Below, piece after piece: positions 1-4,577 of a stretch of 7,010 nt of DNA (position 1 is the first letter of the stretch; each line of letters opens with the position of its first letter). The translations under genes and the position numbers were made by a program. Source of the DNA: Saprospiraceae bacterium. Its GTDB lineage: Bacteria > Bacteroidota > Bacteroidia > Chitinophagales > Saprospiraceae. The DNA lies in NCBI GenBank assembly GCA_020850025.1, contig JADZFI010000465.1:1-7010 (forward strand). The letters are read 5' to 3'. The notes under the pieces were generated by a model that was not told where the DNA came from, did not search any database, and was given only the letters and a program-made list of their open reading frames with translations.

Positions 1-271
1 CGCCGGCCAGGCCAAGCTCGCCGAATACCGTAAATGGATGCTGAATGTTTTTGATAATCTCCCGACCATCAGGAGAGTAGATGCCGATCTTCACGGCGCC
101 GGATGCCAGCAAACAAACATAGTCGCTGGGCTGATCCGCCAGGTAAATAAAGGAATGACGGGGTGCCGTGCGGCGCTCGGCCATGAGTGCAAGTCGTTGC
201 AACTCTGCCTCCGAAAGCGACGACAACAGCGGAAACTGCTGAAAAACAGCGTGTAAGGGTTGTCCGTTCAT
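1..271 (-). CDS. Crp/Fnr-family transcriptional regulator, N-terminal part (truncated by window edge)
   Basis: The minus strand reads an open frame of 90 complete codons from the ATG at 271-269 to the left edge, so the C-terminal part is outside the window. The translation carries a cyclic-nucleotide-binding-like beta-roll: an N-terminal helix with SLSEAELQRLA (residues 18-28), then LLASGAVKIGIYSPDGREIIK (54-74 region) and the turn FGELGLAG (83-90), which matches the start of the phosphate-binding cassette of Crp/Fnr proteins. The DNA-binding helix-turn-helix would lie in the missing part. An in-frame TAA lies about 30 bases upstream of this ATG with no other ATG between, so the start is well fixed. 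No Shine-Dalgarno sequence is visible. Members of this family bind DNA as dimers in response to cAMP, redox state or other signals; the signal here cannot be told. It is transcribed divergently from glgB, but a regulatory link to glgB is only a guess. Confidence 0.9.
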   Translation of the reverse strand, partial: MNGQPLHAVFQQFPLLSSLSEAELQRLALMAERRTAPRHSFIYLADQPSDYVCLLASGAVKIGIYSPDGREIIKNIQHPFTVFGELGLAG

Positions 272-390
272 GCGCGATTGTTTTGGTTGGTATTAGAACA
301 TGCGGGAGGCGTCCTTTTTTCAGCCAAAATTGTGCCAACCATGGGTTTCCCGCGATATTTAACCCTTTAAGTGTATAACCAAAATCTTTA

Positions 391-423
391 TTTGGGCAAA
401 AGCTCTCTATCACAGTATCTTTC
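391..423 (+). promoter_or_regulatory. Candidate Bacteroidota-type promoter facing glgB
   Basis: TTTG at 391-394 is followed, after 21 bases, by TATCTTTC at 416-423. The known Bacteroidota pattern is TTTG at about -33 and TAnnTTTG at about -7 with 19-21 bases between, so only the last base of the -7 word is off. It is the best two-part promoter match I found in the window. If used, transcription would start near 430 and give glgB an untranslated leader of about 230 bases made almost wholly of repeats. The motif is short and AT-rich, so a chance match is possible. Confidence 0.4.
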
Positions 424-425
424 CA

Positions 426-471
426 CGGCTTACGGTGGACGGCTGACGGTGGGCAGGTGGGCAGGTGGGGG
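426..471. repeat. G-rich short tandem repeats
   Basis: Two kinds of short tandem copies adjoin. CGGCTTACGGTGGA (426-439) and CGGCTGACGGTGGG (440-453) are 14-base copies agreeing at 12 positions. Overlapping their end, the 8-base unit GGTGGGCA occurs at 449-456 and 457-464 and is followed by GGTGGGG from 465. The plus strand thus has closely spaced G runs (451-453, 459-461, 467-471). Only three runs reach three Gs, so any four-stranded G structure would have to use two-G layers. No coding role is apparent. Confidence 0.65.
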
Positions 472-479
472 CATCTGCT

Positions 480-500
480 GGGCGACCACAAGGGTCGCCC
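480..500. repeat. Perfect palindromic repeat, 8-bp stem
   Basis: GGGCGACC (480-487) and GGTCGCCC (493-500) are exact reverse complements separated by the five bases ACAAG. The stem has seven G/C pairs out of eight, so it would fold firmly in RNA or single-stranded DNA. From memory it resembles a dispersed palindromic repeat seen in several bacterial genomes, which I cannot confirm here. It has no T run after it, so a simple intrinsic terminator is not supported. It would lie in the glgB leader if the promoter at 391-423 is used. Confidence 0.7.
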
Positions 501-527
501 CTACGGAAATCATGCAAACTACTCAAA

Positions 528-651
528 CGGCGGCTAAACCCGCCGGTACCTCAACCCACTCATACCACTCAAACATCGGCGGCTGAACCCGCCGGTACTT
601 CAAACCCCTCAAACCATTCAAACATCGGCGATTAAACCCGCCGGCACATCA
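528..651. repeat. 49-bp-period tandem array with hairpin core, two full and one partial copy
   Basis: Copies start at 528, 577 and 626, exactly 49 bases apart. The first two (528-576, 577-625) agree at 43 of 49 positions by my count. The third is recognisable for about 26 bases (626-651) with four changes and then fades into the sequence before glgB. Each copy opens with an inverted repeat: CGGCGG, a six-base loop (CTAAAC or CTGAAC), then CCGCCG; in the third copy the stem is CGGCG/CGCCG because its sixth base is A. The rest of the unit is C/A-rich with repeated ACTCAAAC-like words. A partial match to the unit end also precedes the first copy (521-528). The last hairpin ends about 15 bases before the glgB ATG. 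Confidence 0.85.
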
Positions 652-660
652 TACTCCTCC

Positions 661-2622
661 ATGGTCAAACCATTCTCCCTGCTTACCGACTTCGACATTG
701 CCCTGTTCCAATCCGGCAAACACTTCCGCCTGTATGAGAAGATGGGGAGCCATATGGTGAAAAACAAGGGCGAGAAGGGCGTTTGTTTTTCTGTTTGGGC
801 GCCCAATGCCAAACAAGTGAGTGTGGTGGGCGATTTCAACCAATGGAATCCGGAAAGTCATGTGCTGCTGCCGCGCTGGGATGCTTCGGGGATCTGGGAA
901 GGCTTTATTCCCGGCCTGGGGAAAGGCACGGTGTACAAATACCGCATCCAAACACATATGGGCGTTGACCTGGACAAGGGCGATCCGTACGCGCGCATCT
1001 GGGAAACGCCGCCTCGAACAGCCTCGGTGGTCTGGGATTTTGACTACCGCTGGAAAGACGAAAAATGGCTCAAGGAACGCCGCAGCAAAGCCGGCAAATC
1101 GCAGCCCTGGTCGGTATATGAGGTGCACCCCGGCTCCTGGAAAAAACGCGCCGAAGACGGCAATCGCTCCCTGAGCTGGCGCGAACTGGCCGATGAACTG
1201 GTGCCCTACGTGAAAGAAATGGGCTTCACCCACGTGGAACTCATGCCGGTCATGGAACACCCCTACTTCCCCTCCTGGGGCTATCAGATCACCGGCTACT
1301 TCGCCCCCACAAGACGGGCAGGCGAACCGGAAGACCTGATGTACCTGATTGATGCCTTTCACCAGGAAGGCATCGGGGTGATCCTGGACTGGGTACCCTC
1401 ACATTTTCCGGGCGACATACACGGCTTGTATTTTTTCGACGGCACGCATCTCTACGAATATGCCGATATGCGCCGCGGTTATCAACCCGACTGGAACAGC
1501 TATGTGTTCGACTACGGCCGAAACGAGGTGCGCAGTTTCCTCATTTCCAATGCCTTATTCTGGCTGGATAAATATCACGTCGACGGGCTCCGGGTGGACG
1601 CCGTGGCCAGTATGTTGTACCACGACTACTCCCGCAAGGAAGGCGAATGGATCCCGAATATCCACGGCGGCAGGGAAAACCTGGAGGCCATTTCTTTCCT
1701 GAAAGACTTCAACGAGGCTGCCTACAAGGAATACCCCGGCATTGAAACCATTGCCGAGGAAAGCACGGCGTTCCCGGGCATCACCAAACCCACCTGGGAG
1801 GGTGGCCTGGGCTTTGGGCAAAAATGGATGATGGGCTGGATGCACGATACGCTTAACTATTTCAAACGCCCGCCCATCTACCGCCGCTGGCACCAGAACG
1901 AGATCACTTTCTCCATGGTGTACGCTTTCTCGGAGCGCTTTATGCTGCCGCTGAGTCACGACGAAGTGGTGCACATGAAAGCCAGTCTGCTGTACAAAAT
2001 GCCCGGCGATGAGGCCCAGAAATTTGCCAATCTGCGGGCTTTGTTCGGGCACCAGTGGACGCATCCGGGCACTCAAATTTTGTTCATGGGCGGTGAAATC
2101 GGGCAAAGCACCGAATGGAGTCACGACCTGGGCGTACCCTGGCAATTGCTGAAATACGAGTTCCACAAAGGCGTTCAACAATGGGTAAAGGCGCTGAACA
2201 AGTGTTACACCGAACATCCGGCTTTCTGGCGCCATGCCTTCCACCCGGAGGGTTACGAGTGGATCTCAGGCGGCGATACCGAAAACTCCGTGCTCGTGTA
2301 CCTGCGCAAAGGCGACCCCGGAGAACCCATGCTGCTGGTAGTTTGCCATTTCAACCTCAATTACATGCCGGCTTACACCGTTGGCGTACCCCATGGCGGC
2401 ATCTGGAAGGAAATACTCAACAGCGACGACCAGACTTTCGGCGGTACGGGCATTCTGAACGGCAACTTGAAAGCGGAGAAAAAACCTGAACACGGGAAAG
2501 ACTATTCCATAACTTTCAAATTGCCGCCCATGAGCGTCATGGTTTTTGAAGGGGAGCCACAAAAGGTAAAAACTAGCAGGAAGAAATCGGACAGTGTCAA
2601 AGCGAAAAAGCCAAAATCCTGA
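661..2622 (+). CDS. glgB: 1,4-alpha-glucan (glycogen) branching enzyme GlgB
   Basis: This 653-residue enzyme (EC 2.4.1.18) cuts alpha-1,4 glucan chains and rejoins them as alpha-1,6 branches during glycogen synthesis in the cytoplasm. Residues about 35-100 form the CBM48 glucan-binding domain (FSVWAPNAKQVSVVGDFNQW). The GH13 barrel follows with all signature regions: DWVPSHFP (243-250), GLRVDAVASM (309-318) with nucleophile D313, TIAEES (363-368) with acid/base E366, and LPLSHDEVVH (429-438) with D434. The all-beta C-terminal domain ends near residue 630, after which comes a lysine-rich tail (about 635-653). It lacks the extra N-terminal domain of the longer E. coli enzyme (about 728 residues). 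The ATG at 661 fits the usual opening of Bacteroidota GlgB (LTDFDIALFQSGKHFRLYE), although no Shine-Dalgarno sequence precedes it. No other glycogen gene is in view. Confidence 0.97.
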   Translation: MVKPFSLLTDFDIALFQSGKHFRLYEKMGSHMVKNKGEKGVCFSVWAPNAKQVSVVGDFNQWNPESHVLLPRWDASGIWEGFIPGLGKGTVYKYRIQTHMGVDLDKGDPYARIWETPPRTASVVWDFDYRWKDEKWLKERRSKAGKSQPWSVYEVHPGSWKKRAEDGNRSLSWRELADELVPYVKEMGFTHVELMPVMEHPYFPSWGYQITGYFAPTRRAGEPEDLMYLIDAFHQEGIGVILDWVPSHFPGDIHGLYFFDGTHLYEYADMRRGYQPDWNSYVFDYGRNEVRSFLISNALFWLDKYHVDGLRVDAVASMLYHDYSRKEGEWIPNIHGGRENLEAISFLKDFNEAAYKEYPGIETIAEESTAFPGITKPTWEGGLGFGQKWMMGWMHDTLNYFKRPPIYRRWHQNEITFSMVYAFSERFMLPLSHDEVVHMKASLLYKMPGDEAQKFANLRALFGHQWTHPGTQILFMGGEIGQSTEWSHDLGVPWQLLKYEFHKGVQQWVKALNKCYTEHPAFWRHAFHPEGYEWISGGDTENSVLVYLRKGDPGEPMLLVVCHFNLNYMPAYTVGVPHGGIWKEILNSDDQTFGGTGILNGNLKAEKKPEHGKDYSITFKLPPMSVMVFEGEPQKVKTSRKKSDSVKAKKPKS

Positions 2623-2630
2623 TACTTTTG
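2623..2630 (+). promoter_or_regulatory. -7 promoter element (TACTTTTG) before the transferase-like gene
   Basis: TACTTTTG directly follows the glgB TGA stop and matches the Bacteroidota TAnnTTTG -7 word at every fixed position. No TTTG is found 19-21 bases upstream, so only half of the promoter is present. A transcript from here would start at or just before the ATG at 2638, giving a leaderless or nearly leaderless message. The downstream gene could also be expressed simply by read-through from glgB. Confidence 0.4.
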
Positions 2631-2637
2631 CCTCTCC

Positions 2638-3345
2638 ATGAGCTCCACCACCATACTGGAAAATGTGATTGACGAGCGAGCCGAGATGGTTCAACTCACC
2701 CCCGCAACGCTGGACAGGATCCTTGCGGAAGGCTGGCGATTGTTGGGCAAACGATTTGTTCGGCACAATTTCTCTACCTGGCGGGGGCAACTCTGCCGCA
2801 CCATTGCACTGCGCATCCGGCTGGCGGATTTTGAGCCCTCCAGGAGTCAGCGAAAAATTCTCCGGCAAAATGAAGACCTGCTGGTAATCAGTGCTCCCGC
2901 TAAATTTGACAGCGATCGCGAACGCTTGTTCGACCTGCATCGCCACCGCTTTCATGAAAAACAGGCCACTACCCTGGCCTCCTTTATCCATCCTGACTAT
3001 CCGCATTTAATGCCAACTGAGGGCCGCGAACTGGCGGTTTACCTGGGAGGGAAGCTGATTGCATGCTCCTTTTTTCATTTGGGAGAAAAAACCGTTTCCG
3101 GCACCTATTGCGTATTCAATCCAGAATACGAACGCCGCAGCCTGGGCACGCTTACCATGCTCCTGGAATTGCTCATGGCCAAAGAAATGGGCATGGAATA
3201 CTACTACCATGGCTATACGCACGACATCCCTTCCCAGTTTGATTACAAACTGAGTATATCAGGTCTGGAATCCATGAACTGGGAAACCCTTAAGTGGAGC
3301 CCGATGGAGCGCCTTCCGGTGAGAGAATGGAAAACGCTGGTGTGA
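2638..3345 (+). CDS. Arginyl/leucyl-tRNA-protein transferase-like protein (ATE/Bpt C-terminal domain), function uncertain
   Basis: The 235-residue product resembles tRNA-dependent aminoacyl-protein transferases (ATE1 of eukaryotes, Bpt/Aat-type enzymes of bacteria), which add an amino acid to protein N-termini and mark them for degradation. Visible landmarks are FEPSRSQRKILRQNEDL (65-81), matching the family's F-PSRSQRR-L-RN-DL block, and the GNAT-like part with YCVFNPEYERRSLGT (157-171) and AKEMGMEYYYHGYTHD (181-196) followed by FDYK (201-204), matching the family's FYDP...SLG...YYYLGY...YK pattern. The N-terminal domain with its cysteine motif is not seen: the only early cysteine is C53 and it does not align well. 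Activity as a transferase is therefore unproven. The gene starts 15 bases after glgB, possibly in one transcript, and its stop codon lies inside the inverted-repeat element downstream. An annotation as a generic GNAT acyltransferase would also be fair. Confidence 0.82.
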   Translation: MSSTTILENVIDERAEMVQLTPATLDRILAEGWRLLGKRFVRHNFSTWRGQLCRTIALRIRLADFEPSRSQRKILRQNEDLLVISAPAKFDSDRERLFDLHRHRFHEKQATTLASFIHPDYPHLMPTEGRELAVYLGGKLIACSFFHLGEKTVSGTYCVFNPEYERRSLGTLTMLLELLMAKEMGMEYYYHGYTHDIPSQFDYKLSISGLESMNWETLKWSPMERLPVREWKTLV

Positions 3346-3480
3346 TTTACGAGTGACGAGTACATGAGTACATGATTTACGAAGTGGTACGCTCGGCTTA
3401 AGATAATTGAAATGCCGGGCGCAGCGCCTTCCTTCGTAAATCATGTACTCATGTACTCGTCAATCGTAAATCGTAAATCA
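3343..3480. repeat. 138-bp inverted-repeat element between convergent genes (MITE-like; possible bidirectional terminator)
   Basis: Positions 3354-3384 and 3432-3462 are perfect reverse complements over 31 bases, with a 47-base loop. The outer ends TGATTTACGA (3343-3352) and TCGTAAATCA (3471-3480) are also exact inverses; between the inner and outer arms the right side has one extra 7-base unit. Inside the left arm, GAGTACAT is tandemly doubled (3358-3373), and the word TTTACGA or its complement occurs five times in all. The left end overlaps the TGA stop of the transferase-like gene, and the right end stops two bases before the SPFH stop. A transcript from either side would fold into a very long hairpin, so it could end or protect both messages, though there is no clear U run. 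No target-site duplication is visible. Confidence 0.88.
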
Positions 3481-3482
3481 CC

Positions 3483-4409
3483 TTATTTCTTCCCTCCTTT
3501 CTCAATCAGATCCATCTGATTCAACGCCATCAGTTCCTTGAGGGTTTTTTGCATGCCGTCAACGGAGCCGTCGAGGAAGATGATGTTGCCTTTGCCGTGT
3601 TCGGTGAAGTTTTTCACCGCTTCGGTCCACATGGAGAAAAGGATCACGGAGGTATCCAGGTTGGCATTTTGCATCTCCTTGGCAGCCTGGCTCATACCCC
3701 GGGCTACTTCTTCGCGAAACAAGGCAACAGCCTGGCCGCGCATTTTGGCGGCTTCGCGCTCGGCTTCAGCGGAAATTTTGATGGCATTACCCTCGGCCTC
3801 CGCCGCTTTGGTTTTGGTGATCAAAAGCGCCTGGCCTTCGTTTTCGGCCGCAGCCTTCAGGTTGTTGGCCGCCACAATTTTCGACATGGAGCGCATTACC
3901 TCTTCATCGAAGGTGATATCGTTGATCTGCAGATCAATAAGGTGAAAACCCCAGTCTTCGAGCATGTGGTCGATGTTGGTTTTTACTGCTTCCGTGATTT
4001 CGCGGCGCAGACTCAATATTTCCTGCTGCTTTTTAGTGGCCACAAAGGAGCGAATGTTGCCTTCTACCGTGCGCGTTAAGGTGGCCATGAAATCGCGGTC
4101 GCTTACGAAACGGAACGCCACTTTTTTCACCGTTTCCTCTGCATTATCCATGACGGAAAACAACAGCAGGGAGGTAAAATGCACATTGGCCTGGTCGGAA
4201 GTAACGGCCTGAAAGGTAAGTTCCGCTGCGCGGTTTTGTACTGAAATGCGCTTGAAAACCTGCTCAATCAGAGGAATTCGGAAACTAAGTCCCGGATACA
4301 GGGTGCGATTGTATTTGCCGAAAATAGTGGTAATGGCTACCGTGCCTTGCTGCACAGTGACAATGCTCAACAAAAGGAGCACAATGAGAATGGGTACCAG
4401 GTACATCAT
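3483..4409 (-). CDS. SPFH/prohibitin/stomatin-family membrane protein
   Basis: From the start used here the product has 308 residues. It opens with one hydrophobic membrane segment (residues 3-19, YLVPILIVLLLLSIVTV), then an SPFH (band 7) domain to about residue 190 (QQGTVAITTIFGKYNR, YPGLSFRIPLIEQVF, NDITFDEEVMRSM). A long charged, alanine/glutamate-rich coiled-coil region follows (about 185-250, with KAAEAEGNAIKISAEAEREA), and then a C-terminal part with NIIFLDGS. Such proteins form oligomers on membranes and act as scaffolds or modulate proteases; no NfeD partner is seen next to it, so the exact role is unknown. The frame stays open to ATGs at 4463 and 4487, but the ATG at 4409 puts the membrane segment at the N-terminus and lies 33 bases after a -7-like element, so I prefer it. 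Its 3' end faces the transferase-like gene. Confidence 0.9.
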   Translation of the reverse strand: MMYLVPILIVLLLLSIVTVQQGTVAITTIFGKYNRTLYPGLSFRIPLIEQVFKRISVQNRAAELTFQAVTSDQANVHFTSLLLFSVMDNAEETVKKVAFRFVSDRDFMATLTRTVEGNIRSFVATKKQQEILSLRREITEAVKTNIDHMLEDWGFHLIDLQINDITFDEEVMRSMSKIVAANNLKAAAENEGQALLITKTKAAEAEGNAIKISAEAEREAAKMRGQAVALFREEVARGMSQAAKEMQNANLDTSVILFSMWTEAVKNFTEHGKGNIIFLDGSVDGMQKTLKELMALNQMDLIEKGGKK

Positions 4410-4442
4410 GGATTTTGGCTTGAAAGTTTGATAATCAGGTAG

Positions 4443-4450
4443 CAAAGGTG
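4443..4450 (-). promoter_or_regulatory. Possible -7 element (CACCTTTG) for the SPFH gene
   Basis: Read on the minus strand, positions 4450-4443 give CACCTTTG, one base off TAnnTTTG and followed by C as is common. It lies 33 bases before the preferred SPFH start at 4409, and inside the coding frame if the longer starts were used. No TTTG stands at the proper distance upstream, so this is weak support. Confidence 0.3.
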
Positions 4451-4538
4451 TAGGGTTCCGCATCACCGTACCGGATTTCCCGACCAACCTTCGGTTTTAG
4501 GGTGTGAAATTGGGAAAAAATTCGGCAACGGACGCATT

Positions 4539-4546
4539 TATCTTTA
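4539..4546 (+). promoter_or_regulatory. Possible -7 element (TATCTTTA) for the TonB-dependent receptor gene
   Basis: TATCTTTA, followed by C, differs from the TAnnTTTG consensus only in the last base and lies 31 bases before the receptor ATG at 4578. No TTTG is found 19-21 bases upstream. With the minus-strand element at 4450-4443 it suggests a divergent promoter region between the SPFH and receptor genes. Confidence 0.35.
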
Positions 4547-4577
4547 CGCTTCATTCCTGCGACACAAAATTTTAACC

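Larger units (their letters stand above)
272..660. other. 389-bp intergenic region between divergent genes, largely repeats
   Basis: No convincing gene lies here. The stretch nearest the regulator (272-390) is fairly AT-rich and holds no strong motif; on the minus strand CAATTTTG at 332-325 is one base off the TAnnTTTG -7 word, but has no partner at -33. From 391 on there is a promoter-like pair facing glgB, then a G-rich tandem tract, an 8-bp-stem palindrome and a 49-bp tandem array, each listed separately. Small open frames across this region are low-complexity readings of the repeats and have no recognisable domain. Confidence 0.7.

Noticed and set aside
69..491. 140-codon minus-strand open frame spanning the regulator region
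   Set aside because: It is a different frame from the Crp/Fnr reading, is rich in Arg/Pro/His with no domain, and runs through the intergenic repeats.
371..586. Small plus-strand open frame across the glgB leader
   Set aside because: Its translation is just the G-rich tract, the palindrome and the 49-bp repeats read as protein; no family resemblance.
528..651. CRISPR array
   Set aside because: The whole 49-base unit repeats, with no unique spacers between short repeats, and no cas gene is nearby.
649..1362. 237-codon antisense open frame within glgB
   Set aside because: Antisense to a clear enzyme; its Phe/Val/His-rich sequence is the usual by-product of codon bias.
1555..2244. 229-codon antisense open frame within glgB
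   Set aside because: Lies fully opposite conserved catalytic regions of GlgB and shows no domain of its own.
2266..3006. 246-codon antisense open frame across the glgB end and the next gene
   Set aside because: Opposite two supported genes, with no recognisable motif.
3343..3480. Complete insertion sequence
   Set aside because: Only 138 bases with no transposase frame and no visible target duplication; at most a MITE-like relic.
4410..4487. N-terminal extension of the SPFH protein to the ATG at 4487 or 4463
   Set aside because: Would put 18-26 polar residues before the membrane segment and place the -7-like element inside the gene; kept only as an alternative.
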